Below, one piece after another: positions 1 to 8,046 of a stretch of 64,000 nt of DNA (positions are counted from its first letter, which is position 1; the number at the start of each line of letters is the position of its first letter). Where the stretch lies: contig JARIBO010000057.1 of the NCBI GenBank assembly GCA_029257405.1, forward strand, positions 42,068 to 106,067, written 5' to 3'. Under the pieces are notes generated by a model, which saw only the letters and a list, made by a program, of their open reading frames with translations, made no database searches and was not told the DNA's origin. The DNA comes from Caryophanales bacterium. Its GTDB lineage: Bacteria > Bacillota > Bacilli > Bacillales > Amphibacillaceae. The position numbers and the translations under genes are program-made.

Positions 1-1456
1 TACCTAACACAACCGATTGCTTTAATCTTCTCTTCTCTAAAGACCACATAAAAATAATTAAAATTAAATAAAAAATAAAGAAATGATACCCATTTAATTC
101 ACCTATAATAAAATAATCTTGGAATAGATCATCTAATTTCATAAGTAGTTCTAAAAAAACTGTATGAATCCAAACAAAAAAAGTATCTACATAACCGGAT
201 ATTAAAGAAGGCAATAATAAACCTATAAGCATTAAAAACATAAATGGAATAACAAATAACGTGAAATATGGAATAACAATAACGTTTAATATAATAGACA
301 GAGGTTGAAATACTGTGAAGTAATAAAGTTGGAGGGGTAAAATAATCATTTGGGAGATAAAACTAATTTGAAATGACTGAATTAATCGATTATTTGTTTG
401 ATTTAACCATTTTAAAGATATAAGTAAACTAAACGTAACAGCAAAAGAAAATTGAAATCCTAAGTGGGTTAATAATGATGGAGTAAAAAATATAAGTATA
501 ATAAATATTGCACTTAATAAATCACTTGGACTTAATTTAATTTTAAATAAATTTAAAATAACAAAACAAATAACCATAAAACTTGCTCTTATTACTGAAG
601 GCTCGGCTCCTGAGAGTACTGTGAATATAGGAAGTACAAAAATGAGGATAATTTGTGTGGATTCTGAAGTGAGTTTAAACATTTTCATTAATAAAAAATA
701 AATAATGCCGACAAAAATAGCGGTGTGAAGACCTGATATCGCTAATAAATGAGCGATATTCCAATGTCTAAAAAGTTCGATTACTTCTGGTTCAATGAAA
801 TCATCTTCGCCTAAAACAAGTCCAATTAACCAACTACTAGAGAAGTCAGAGTAATTTTCTTTTATTAACATAATCATTTTATTTCTCAAACTCCAAAGTG
901 GAGTAAAGACTGAGTTTTTATTACAACTTATATCATCTAAATCTTCTACTATTAACTCTGAATATATACCTTGATTTTTTAAATACTTTTTATAGTCAAA
1001 TTGTCCGGGATTTGATTTCTCTAGAGGTGGGCTATGAAGCCCTTTAATTAAACAACTTCTTCCAGTCTCGATTCTTTTTAGTGCATTTTTTACTTCGGTT
1101 ATATTTTTATTGTAAAAATATCTCACATTTATTTTCACATTTTCATTTTGTTTTAGAGTAAAAGATAATGAACTGTTTTTTAAATAAACTTGAGAAGTTA
1201 TTTTTCCTTCTAGAGAAATAACTTCTTCAGGAATTTCTGTGAGGTTTTTACTATTGGAAGGTTCTGGTAAGAAAAGATAACTCCCAATTAAAAAAAATAA
1301 CGATATAAAAACCATATGAAAACGAAGTCTTTGCTTAATTGTTAAATAAAATAACCAAATTAAATAAAAAACAATCATAAAAATGGAATCAGTTTGGATT
1401 GCTATAAAACTTGAAAGGATTGCTAAAGCCAATACATGTAAATGTCCTTTCCAAAT
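1..1456 (-). CDS. comEC: ComEC/Rec2 DNA uptake channel, 3' end outside the window
   Basis: Membrane channel for single-stranded DNA import during transformation. The frame is open from the TAG ending at 1457 to the window edge (about 485 codons), so the C-terminal part, including any metallo-beta-lactamase-like domain, lies outside. It shows N-terminal membrane segments, a soluble stretch, then the ComEC competence-domain signature HLLAISGLH near 735-760, followed by many hydrophobic helices. It is last in the comEA-comEB-comEC operon. There is no ATG or GTG at the start: an ATT at 1456 lies 8 bases after a perfect AGGAGG (1465-1470), giving MWKGHLHVLALAI. The alternative is a TTG at 1432, which has a poorer ribosome site. 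Family assignment is firm, the start is inferred. Confidence 0.9.
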   Translation of the reverse strand, partial: MWKGHLHVLALAILSSFIAIQTDSIFMIVFYLIWLFYLTIKQRLRFHMVFISLFFLIGSYLFLPEPSNSKNLTEIPEEVISLEGKITSQVYLKNSSLSFTLKQNENVKINVRYFYNKNITEVKNALKRIETGRSCLIKGLHSPPLEKSNPGQFDYKKYLKNQGIYSELIVEDLDDISCNKNSVFTPLWSLRNKMIMLIKENYSDFSSSWLIGLVLGEDDFIEPEVIELFRHWNIAHLLAISGLHTAIFVGIIYFLLMKMFKLTSESTQIILIFVLPIFTVLSGAEPSVIRASFMVICFVILNLFKIKLSPSDLLSAIFIILIFFTPSLLTHLGFQFSFAVTFSLLISLKWLNQTNNRLIQSFQISFISQMIILPLQLYYFTVFQPLSIILNVIVIPYFTLFVIPFMFLMLIGLLLPSLISGYVDTFFVWIHTVFLELLMKLDDLFQDYFIIGELNGYHFFIFYLILIIFMWSLEKRRLKQSVVLG

Positions 1457-1470
1457 CTAAATAACCTCCT

Positions 1471-1932
1471 TTATTTATTGATTAGTTTTATTGATACATC
1501 TACCAATGGTACGTTGACTACATCTACTTTCGCTTCTTCAAATAACTCAACAGCCAACAAATCATTACGATAATCTGCATCGTAGTAAACTTTTTTTATT
1601 CCTGCTTGAATGATTTGTTTTGCACAATGAACACAAGGGAAGTATGTGACATAAATTGTTGTTCCTTCTGTCGACACGCCAAATCTAGCACATTGTAAAA
1701 TTGCGTTAGCTTCAGCATGAATGGTTCTGACACAGTGGTTATCAATTACATGACAACCCTTATCTATACAATGATCACCATCTGAAATACTGCCATTATA
1801 TCCACTTGCAATAATTCGATTATCTTTTACAATAACTGCACCTACCATAAGTCGTGTACATGTACTTCTTAATGATACTAATTCGGCTTGTGCTATAAAA
1901 TATTGTTGCCAATTTATCCGAGTGTCTTTCAC
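1471..1932 (-). CDS. comEB: ComEB, dCMP deaminase family protein
   Basis: Cytidine/deoxycytidylate deaminase family, 153 residues, the usual ComEB length. The zinc site is complete: HAE at residues 72-74 (His ligand and proton-shuttling Glu) and PCxxC with Cys100 and Cys103. The expected reaction is dCMP to dUMP in pyrimidine nucleotide supply; no role in transformation itself is established for the family. It starts with GTG at 1932 behind GAGGAGG and sits 18 bases after comEA and 14 bases before the comEC start, so the three form one operon. Confidence 0.93.
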   Translation of the reverse strand: MKDTRINWQQYFIAQAELVSLRSTCTRLMVGAVIVKDNRIIASGYNGSISDGDHCIDKGCHVIDNHCVRTIHAEANAILQCARFGVSTEGTTIYVTYFPCVHCAKQIIQAGIKKVYYDADYRNDLLAVELFEEAKVDVVNVPLVDVSIKLINK

Positions 1933-1950
1933 TTAAATCCTCCTCAATTA

Positions 1951-2562
1951 TTATGGTGCTTGAACTTCGTCCCTTATTGCATCTAACGTTTTTTCACCTA
2001 TACCAGAGACATTAAGTAAATCTTCTACATCTTTAAACATACCTACCTCATCGCGATAAGTGAGAATTGCTTCTGCTTTTGATGGGCCAATACCTGTTAG
2101 AGTTATTAATTCGTCAACTGTCGCTTGGTTTAACTTTATTTTATCAGGATTAGATGCTGTTTGACTATTATTTAGATCGTTTATTTCATGATTGATTGAT
2201 GGCACTTGAATAATCATCTCATCTACTACTTTTGCAGCTAAATTTAATTGACTTTCATCAGCATTTTTATTTAGTCCACCAGCAAGATTAATGACATCAT
2301 TCACTCGCATATCAGATTTCACTTCGTATATACCAGGTTGATTAATTTCTCCTTTTACATCAACAATCACTACATTAGGCGCTTCATTTTTCAATTTATC
2401 AATATTAGATTCATCTGCAATTTCAAAATCTAAATCCATATCTAGAACAGTTTGATTATCTTGTTTACTTTGATTGAATATAATAAAACTTATAAATAAA
2501 AGTATAACCACTAGTAATAAAGCTATCTGAGATTTATTTTTTAATTTATCCAACACATTCAA
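1951..2562 (-). CDS. comEA: ComEA, membrane-bound DNA receptor for competence
   Basis: Double-stranded DNA receptor on the outer face of the membrane that delivers DNA to ComEC. Domains in order: short N-terminus, one transmembrane helix (about residues 11-29), an SLBB domain (about 64-120), a polar linker, and a C-terminal helix-hairpin-helix DNA-binding pair with LTGIGPSKAEAI (155-166) and VSGIGEKTLDAI (185-196). At 203 residues it matches the Bacillus protein. The start is TTG at 2562 behind AAAGG; an overlapping ATG is out of frame. A good sigma-A promoter lies just upstream. Confidence 0.93.
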   Translation of the reverse strand: MNVLDKLKNKSQIALLLVVILLFISFIIFNQSKQDNQTVLDMDLDFEIADESNIDKLKNEAPNVVIVDVKGEINQPGIYEVKSDMRVNDVINLAGGLNKNADESQLNLAAKVVDEMIIQVPSINHEINDLNNSQTASNPDKIKLNQATVDELITLTGIGPSKAEAILTYRDEVGMFKDVEDLLNVSGIGEKTLDAIRDEVQAP

Positions 2563-2590
2563 TCACAACCTTTTATTAATATTCTAGTCT

Positions 2591-2619
2591 AGTATATTAA
2601 TAATTAAGATTTTTGTAAA
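2591..2619 (-). promoter_or_regulatory. sigma-A promoter of the comE operon
   Basis: On the minus strand, TTTACA (2614-2619), a 17-base spacer and TATACT (2591-2596) stand 28 bases before the comEA start. Each hexamer differs from consensus at one position. Confidence 0.65.
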
Positions 2620-2628
2620 ATTGGCTGT

Positions 2629-2670
2629 AAAATAGAAATAACCTAGAAATTAACTTTCTAGGTTATTTCT
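2629..2670 (-). terminator. terminator of the yqeG-to-methyltransferase operon
   Basis: Perfect 16-base inverted repeat (2634-2649 and 2655-2670) with a 5-base loop and a short TTTT on the minus strand. The methyltransferase stop codon lies inside the right arm. It separates the housekeeping operon from comE. Confidence 0.75.
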
Positions 2671-3409
2671 TTGCAGTAATAAAAATCCGGTCTGTTTCTG
2701 CTGTTAATATTGGATTATTTGAATCAAAATCAGTACTAATTTTAATTTCTCTAAATCCAGCTTTTTTTAAAGCTTCAAGATAAAAATCATGCGTGAAAAC
2801 TTGTTGAAAATGATATTCTGTTATTTTATCATAAGTATCATTTTCATTTTTTACGAAGAATGTAATCTCGTGTTCCATCGCTCCTGGTTGATCGCCTTCA
2901 TGACAAAACCATATATAAGCTGTTTTGTCGCTTACGTCTGCGAATGTTTCATTTATTAAATGATTTTTAATGTAATCTTGTGCGTGTACATCAAATGTAA
3001 ATACTCCTGAATCTTTCAAACTTTCATAAACACGGTTAAAAACCGTCTCTACTTCTGTTGTTTTAGTAATGTAATTAATTACATCACAGTAACTAACTAT
3101 TAAATCAATATTTTTAAATCCTTCTAGTTGTCGAATATCTTGTTTAATCCAATTAACCTGTTTTCTTTGTTCAAACCCTTTATTCATAGCAACTGAAAGC
3201 ATTTCTGACGAATAATCTACACCGGTTATATTCTTCGTAATATCGGCTAAACCAAGCGTTATCTCTCCGGTTCCACAACCTAGATCAACAATGCTTGGGT
3301 TAATTAAATCATATTCTTTAACTATATTTTTAGTGAACTCTATCCATTTATCATAGGGTGCATGGCTCATTAACTCATCATAAAAATATGCAAAGTTTTG
3401 ATAGACCAT
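2663..3409 (-). CDS. yqeM: class I SAM-dependent methyltransferase (YqeM-like)
   Basis: Predicted cytoplasmic SAM-dependent methyltransferase. The SAM-binding motif I, VDLGCGTG, is at residues 41-48, with the expected acidic residue of motif II in TGVDYS shortly after. At 248 residues it has the usual length of the YqeM family, which always follows rsfS in Bacillales. Its substrate is unknown. It is the last gene of the yqeG-yqeH-aroE-yhbY-nadD-yqeK-rsfS operon, one base after rsfS, and ends in a strong hairpin. Confidence 0.85.
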   Translation of the reverse strand: MVYQNFAYFYDELMSHAPYDKWIEFTKNIVKEYDLINPSIVDLGCGTGEITLGLADITKNITGVDYSSEMLSVAMNKGFEQRKQVNWIKQDIRQLEGFKNIDLIVSYCDVINYITKTTEVETVFNRVYESLKDSGVFTFDVHAQDYIKNHLINETFADVSDKTAYIWFCHEGDQPGAMEHEITFFVKNENDTYDKITEYHFQQVFTHDFYLEALKKAGFREIKISTDFDSNNPILTAETDRIFITAKK

Positions 3410-3410
3410 T

Positions 3411-3761
3411 TTACCTGATATCTTTCAATTCAACTTCTTTTGCGTCGCCCCACAAACGCTCTAAGTTGTAAAATCCACGCTCATCAGAATGGAAAATATG
3501 GCAGATTACTTCGTTTGCATCAACTAAAATCCAACGTCCTTCATTAAAGCCTTCCATACGCGTAACAGTTAAATCAATTGCTTCTAAATCTTTTTTTATG
3601 GCTCTCGCAATTGCTTGAACTTGTCTTTCGTTTGATGCCTCTGTAATAACAAAGTAATCAGCTACTGGTGTTATATTTTCCATATCAAGAACAACAATGT
3701 CCTCTGCTTTCGTATCTTCACAACTTTTAATAATTGATTCTAACATTTTGTTTTTTTTCAT
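3411..3761 (-). CDS. rsfS: ribosomal silencing factor RsfS
   Basis: RsfS (Iojap family, 116 residues) binds ribosomal protein L14 and blocks subunit joining when nutrients are short. The family pattern is visible: an N-terminal helix, DIVVLDM, the segment VADYFVITEASNERQVQAI, and C-terminal GRWILVDANEVICHIFHSDERGFYNLERLW with the conserved HIF and YxLERLW. The start codon overlaps the yqeK stop by 4 bases, indicating translational coupling. Confidence 0.95.
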   Translation of the reverse strand: MKKNKMLESIIKSCEDTKAEDIVVLDMENITPVADYFVITEASNERQVQAIARAIKKDLEAIDLTVTRMEGFNEGRWILVDANEVICHIFHSDERGFYNLERLWGDAKEVELKDIR

Positions 3762-4333
3762 AAATATTTGTCCCCTTTAAGTTTAATTAAATCATTATAT
3801 GCTTCAATTGTACCAGGATAAACGATTGCTTCTAGACTTATTAAATAAGGTAACGAAGCTTTAAATATCAACAATGCCGCTTCATGTAAATCTTTTTTAG
3901 CCATATCGCGGATAATATCTATTCCTGGGATTTTTCTTGCTGGTTCAATAAAGTCTGCAATAAATACAACTAATTCAATCTCGTCCATATGAGCTCTACC
4001 AGTCGTATGATATTTAATAGCATTGAGGGTTGAATGATCACTTATACCTAAAGTAAATTGAGCGTAGTGAGCACCAACATGTGAATGCCATAATTCTTTA
4101 TTATAATTAAGTAAATCAGAATCTATATTATGATCTATAATATATTGTTTTAAATAAGTCTCTTCTTCACATTTTGAGTAATCATGCAAAGCACTAGCTA
4201 GTTCTACTTTATCAATATCAACACGATGTATTTCTGCTAATTTTTTTGCTGTTTCGATTACACGAAGTGAATGCTCGTATCTTTCTTTAGATAAATTCTT
4301 TTTTATTAGAGGTAGAATATCATTTATTTTCAT
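3758..4333 (-). CDS. yqeK: HD-domain phosphohydrolase YqeK (diadenosine tetraphosphatase)
   Basis: HD-superfamily metal-dependent phosphohydrolase, 191 residues. His21, the HD pair at 50-51 and a downstream WHSHVGAHYA segment give the metal-binding set. The YqeK family in Bacillota has been shown to hydrolyse Ap4A symmetrically. Always next to nadD in this order; here it overlaps nadD by 14 bases and rsfS by 4 bases. Confidence 0.92.
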   Translation of the reverse strand: MKINDILPLIKKNLSKERYEHSLRVIETAKKLAEIHRVDIDKVELASALHDYSKCEEETYLKQYIIDHNIDSDLLNYNKELWHSHVGAHYAQFTLGISDHSTLNAIKYHTTGRAHMDEIELVVFIADFIEPARKIPGIDIIRDMAKKDLHEAALLIFKASLPYLISLEAIVYPGTIEAYNDLIKLKGDKYL

Positions 4334-4889
4334 ATAAATTAAACTCCTTTATATAGGAATGCACATCATCAGATACTAAGTATCTAATGGATTGATTGTT
4401 GGTTTTCCTTTTCCTTATATACGAAGACGAAATAAAAATATTTGGAATTCTTTTTTTAATAATTGGGTAATTACTTTCCATACTAAAACCTTCACGATTT
4501 ACCCCAACAAATGTCATCAATTCTAAGAGAGTTTCAATTGATTCCCATTTAGGTAAGTATTCAACCATATCAGCTCCAATAATAAAATAAAATTCAGTGT
4601 TTGGGTACTTATTTTTAAAGTGCTTCATTGTATTTATTGTATAAGACTTGTTCGATTGTTTTAATTCCCAGTCGATTACTTTAAAAAACTTATTATCTGC
4701 TATAGCTAATTTTGTCATTTCATACCTATGATAACTATTAGTTTCCACTGAATCTTTGTGAGGCGAATCGTAAGTTGGTACAAACCAAATTTCATCTAAA
4801 GATAATTCTTCTCTTATTAAATTCGCGACAATTAAATGTCCGGTATGGGGAGGGTCAAAAGTCCCACCTAATATACCTACTTTTTTCAT
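4320..4889 (-). CDS. nadD: nicotinate-nucleotide adenylyltransferase
   Basis: Adenylates nicotinate mononucleotide to NaAD in NAD synthesis. The nucleotidyltransferase signature GGTFDPPHTGH is at residues 8-18, and the second ATP-binding motif SSSYIRKR at 154-161. At 189 residues it is a normal NadD. The next step, amidation of NaAD, would be done by NadE, also in this window (43467-44210). It is coupled to yqeK by overlap. Confidence 0.96.
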   Translation of the reverse strand: MKKVGILGGTFDPPHTGHLIVANLIREELSLDEIWFVPTYDSPHKDSVETNSYHRYEMTKLAIADNKFFKVIDWELKQSNKSYTINTMKHFKNKYPNTEFYFIIGADMVEYLPKWESIETLLELMTFVGVNREGFSMESNYPIIKKRIPNIFISSSYIRKRKTNNQSIRYLVSDDVHSYIKEFNLYENK

Positions 4890-4907
4890 AAATGTTCATC
4901 CTGTTCA

Positions 4908-5198
4908 TTATGGTAATTGAATTTTTTTATTTTCAAGTGACTCTTTATATAATACGATTATACTTCCAATGATTTGAACAACATGGGCATTCGCTTTTTC
5001 TGATAACATTTCTGCGACATCTTTTTTATCCATTTCACAGTTTTGTAAAATAGAAACTTTAATTAATTCTCTTTTTTCTAAAACGTCATCGATTTGTTCT
5101 ACTAAATTTTCATTTACACCTAATTTACCTACTTGAAAAAGCGGTTTTAAGTGATGAGCTTCTGATCGTAAATAACTTTTTTGTTTACCTGTTAACAT
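4908..5198 (-). CDS. yhbY: YhbY-type CRM-domain RNA-binding protein
   Basis: 96-residue single-domain CRM protein, associated in other bacteria with the pre-50S ribosomal subunit. Conserved features are the N-terminal LTGKQKSYLRSEAHHLKP and the GKLGVNENLVEQI loop, which corresponds to the GxxG-like RNA-binding turn. It lies between aroE and nadD, 6 and 18 bases from its neighbours, in the standard Bacillales order. Confidence 0.93.
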   Translation of the reverse strand: MLTGKQKSYLRSEAHHLKPLFQVGKLGVNENLVEQIDDVLEKRELIKVSILQNCEMDKKDVAEMLSEKANAHVVQIIGSIIVLYKESLENKKIQLP

Positions 5199-5204
5199 TT
5201 TTAA

Positions 5205-6041
5205 TCAACCTTCCAAAATTTCTTGTAATTTTAAATCCATATTTTCTACATTTACTTGTTTTTCTGTCCATATATTAAATGCTAATTCAGCTTGATATAA
5301 TAACATGGTATGACCTGTATGAATATTTGCACCTTGAATTATTCCAGATTTCAAAAACTGAGTCATAATCGGTTGATAAACTATATCACTAATTATTACA
5401 TTTGATTTAAGGTTTGTTAAGTTAATAATTTGTGCATCAACATTCGGTTTCATCCCAACAGAAGTTGTCTGAATAATTATATCATATTGATTTAAGACTT
5501 GTTCAGCTGTATCTAAAGTAATCACTTCTGTTTTACCTATTAAGTTTGTCTGTTTAATCTCTTCTGCTTTTTCTAATGTTCGGTTTGCGATATCTATATT
5601 CAAGTAACCACTAATTTTCAGACCATTATATATACCTCGAGCCGCGCCACCTGCCCCTAGTATTAGGATATTTGGTATAGACTCTTTTATTTTTGGATAA
5701 GCTTTTTCCAATGATTTAACATACCCTAATCCATCTGTATTATACCCAACTAATTTACCGCCTATATTTAAGACGGTATTAACAGCGCCAATTCTACTCG
5801 CTTGATCGTCTAATTCATCTAACTCTTGAATAATTTTTTCTTTATAAGGTACAGTAACATTAAAACCGTTAATATTTTTTTTACGTAGATCATTAATTGC
5901 TTCTGTAAAATTAGAGTTTAAGCTTATTTCAAAAATTTCATAACTACCATTTATTTTGGTCGTTTCCATAAATTGTTCATGAATCCAAGGGGATAAAGAA
6001 TGTTTGATTGGATATCCAATCAAACCAAATAAGTAAGCCAT
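5205..6041 (-). CDS. aroE: shikimate 5-dehydrogenase
   Basis: NADPH-dependent reduction of 3-dehydroshikimate to shikimate in aromatic amino acid synthesis. Visible features: substrate-binding HSLSPWIHE near residue 14, NVTVPYK with catalytic Lys67, Asp103 in NTDG, and the Rossmann loop GAGGAARG at 129-136. At 278 residues it is normal size. The start ATG follows AAGGAG. It lies in the yqeH operon as in Bacillus and Staphylococcus. Confidence 0.96.
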   Translation of the reverse strand: MAYLFGLIGYPIKHSLSPWIHEQFMETTKINGSYEIFEISLNSNFTEAINDLRKKNINGFNVTVPYKEKIIQELDELDDQASRIGAVNTVLNIGGKLVGYNTDGLGYVKSLEKAYPKIKESIPNILILGAGGAARGIYNGLKISGYLNIDIANRTLEKAEEIKQTNLIGKTEVITLDTAEQVLNQYDIIIQTTSVGMKPNVDAQIINLTNLKSNVIISDIVYQPIMTQFLKSGIIQGANIHTGHTMLLYQAELAFNIWTEKQVNVENMDLKLQEILEG

Positions 6042-6054
6042 TTTTCACTACTCC

Positions 6055-7158
6055 TTAAAAGAATGATTTTCTAATTGAAGTTATTGTACCTTTGGGACTA
6101 TGTGCTGAAACTGTAATATCTCCTGTTTTAGTCGTTATCCAACCTAAACCTGGAAATACAATGTCATGTTGTCCTGGTTCAATCTTAAATGTACTTTCTC
6201 TTTGTTCTGGTAAGTTTTTCAACGTTTCGCTATTTGGTGGTGTCAATAATTTTCCAAGTTGATTTTTAAATAATTCATCTGCATTTTCTAATTTTGTTCT
6301 ATGAATAGGAACTTCGTTTGCAAAATAACAAACAAACGATTGACGTTCTCCCTTTATAAAGTCAAAACGTCCAAGACCACCAATAAATAATGTTTGCTCA
6401 CTATTTAATTGATATGTCCTTGCTTTTATTTCTTTTCTTGGAGTAATCAACTTTAAATCTTTATTTGAAACATAATGTGCCATTTGATCTGGATTCACAA
6501 TACCAGGTGTATCAATTAAACTTCCTTGATCATCAAGCGGGATTTCAATAAACCCTAGCGTTGTTCCTGGGAAGTAAGATGTCGTAATGACTTCTTTAAG
6601 TCCTGTTGCTTCATCAATATATTTATTTATAAAGGTAGATTTACCGACATTTGTTATTCCGACAACATATATATTTTTACCTTCTCGATAAGCATTCATG
6701 TTCTTAGCAACTTCTTCCATCCCTACACCTGTAGCTGAAGAAATTAAAAAGACATCAATCACATTTAAATTCGCTTCGTTTGCTAACGTTCTTAACCATT
6801 GTGTCACTTTACGTAGGTTTGTTGACTTAGGCAGTAAATCTACCTTATTTCCAACTAATATTATCGGGTTATCCCCAACAATTCTTGGTAAACTACTAAT
6901 TAAAGTACCATCTACATCAAATATGTCTATCAAATGAACAATAAGACCTTTTGATTCACTTATTGAACTAACCATTGCTAAAAAATCATCATCTGTTAAT
7001 GATACAGGCATATGTTTATTATAATGTTTTAATTGAAAGCACCTTTTACATAAAACATCTTCGTTTTTCAATGACGATGCTGGCACATAACCTAGCGCTT
7101 CTTTATCTTCAGATTGAAGAGTCACACCGCATCCACCACATAAATAAGTTTCACTCAT
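6055..7158 (-). CDS. yqeH: ribosome biogenesis GTPase YqeH (circularly permuted)
   Basis: GTPase needed for 30S subunit assembly. It has an N-terminal zinc finger (Cys7, Cys10, Cys37, Cys40), then GTPase motifs in permuted order: G4 NKVD (104-107), then G1 GITNVGKST (about 166-174), then G3 DTPG (215-218). The C-terminal domain of about 140 residues is the RNA-binding part. Length 367 matches the family. It overlaps yqeG by 8 bases. Confidence 0.96.
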   Translation of the reverse strand: MSETYLCGGCGVTLQSEDKEALGYVPASSLKNEDVLCKRCFQLKHYNKHMPVSLTDDDFLAMVSSISESKGLIVHLIDIFDVDGTLISSLPRIVGDNPIILVGNKVDLLPKSTNLRKVTQWLRTLANEANLNVIDVFLISSATGVGMEEVAKNMNAYREGKNIYVVGITNVGKSTFINKYIDEATGLKEVITTSYFPGTTLGFIEIPLDDQGSLIDTPGIVNPDQMAHYVSNKDLKLITPRKEIKARTYQLNSEQTLFIGGLGRFDFIKGERQSFVCYFANEVPIHRTKLENADELFKNQLGKLLTPPNSETLKNLPEQRESTFKIEPGQHDIVFPGLGWITTKTGDITVSAHSPKGTITSIRKSFF

Positions 7159-7675
7159 TAATTTGTCTCCTCTCTAATTGACCTTTCTTATAAAACCTTT
7201 CTAATAACAAACTTTCGATTTTACGGTTAAATTGAGTAATTGGTGCATCACTTTTTACGAGTGGATCAACTAAAATAGTATATAATCCCGCTAAATTCCC
7301 GCCTAATATATCCGTTAGTAACTGATCACCAATAATAGCTACCTCAGATTTATCTAATTGTAATTGTTCACATGCTCGAGTAAAAGATATAGGTAAAGGT
7401 TTCATTGCCTTTCCTATATAAGGCATATTTAAAGGATAAGCAAAAGTAGTTACCCGATCAATTTGGTTATTAGAAATTATTAAAACTTCAATTTTGCTTG
7501 AACCAAATAAATCAAACCAATCTTTGACTTCATCTGTCGCAAATGCCTTATTCCAAGGAATTAACGTATTATCTAAATCTACGATAACACCTTTAATTCC
7601 TAATTTAATTAAATCTTCAGGCTGAAGATCAAAAATTGAATTTATTTGTTTATTTGGTAAAAAGTTATTTAACAA
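7151..7675 (-). CDS. yqeG: YqeG, HAD-superfamily phosphatase
   Basis: HAD phosphatase of the YqeG/HAD-IIIA type, first gene of the housekeeping operon. The catalytic motif DLDNTLIPW and a later IGDQLLTDILGGN motif are both present. The longest frame starts at a TTG at 7702, but that start has no clear ribosome site. A TTG at 7675 sits behind TTAGGGGTGA (7681-7690) and gives 174 residues, close to the 172 of Bacillus YqeG, so I prefer it. The substrate is not known for the family. Confidence 0.9.
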   Translation of the reverse strand: MLNNFLPNKQINSIFDLQPEDLIKLGIKGVIVDLDNTLIPWNKAFATDEVKDWFDLFGSSKIEVLIISNNQIDRVTTFAYPLNMPYIGKAMKPLPISFTRACEQLQLDKSEVAIIGDQLLTDILGGNLAGLYTILVDPLVKSDAPITQFNRKIESLLLERFYKKGQLERRQINE

Positions 7676-7731
7676 ATCAGTCACCCCTAAAGTTATTGAC
7701 AATCAATACATTTGTTTATTATGTATGACGT

Positions 7732-7760
7732 ATTAAAACATTAAATTCTAAGAGTGTTAA
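7732..7760 (-). promoter_or_regulatory. candidate promoter of the yqeG operon
   Basis: Minus-strand TTAACA (7755-7760), a 17-base spacer and TTTAAT (7732-7737). Plausible but not strong in such AT-rich DNA. Confidence 0.4.
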
Positions 7761-7936
7761 GTTTAACATATTACTGCCTTCAATACTATTTCAGTCAATC
7801 ATTAGCTATTATTTTGTTCGTTTAATTATAGATTTATTATTCACTTCTTATTTAGTGGTAATATTAAGCATTTACTTTTATTTAACAATATTTATTTGAT
7901 AATTAAATAATAATTTAAAAACCTTTATTTTTACCT

Positions 7937-7951
7937 TGATAATCATTATAC
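7937..7951 (+). promoter_or_regulatory. Fur-family-like operator candidate upstream of mnhA
   Basis: TGATAATCATTATAC has a perfect ATAAT-C-ATTAT core and matches the 7-1-7 Fur consensus TGATAATNATTATCA except at its last two bases. It lies 14 bases before a TATAAT hexamer. A chance match is possible. Confidence 0.3.
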
Positions 7952-8046
7952 TGTTTACTGTACGTATAATTTTGTGGGATAATTTATTTATTTTTATATT
8001 AATACATATTTTCACATAATAAAACATTTCAAAAGGGGATTATTTT

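Larger units (their letters stand above)
7703..8046. other. divergent intergenic region between yqeG and mnhA
   Basis: Very AT-rich, about 345 bases, with no convincing ORF or RNA gene. It carries the yqeG promoter candidate on the minus strand. On the plus strand there is a TATAAT at 7965-7970 that could serve mnhA, but it lacks a good -35 at normal spacing. The mnhA ribosome site AAAGGGG lies at 8031-8038. Confidence 0.7.

Noticed and set aside
7936..7970. A TTGATA/TATAAT promoter for mnhA
   Set aside because: The spacer would be 23 bases, too long for sigma-A.
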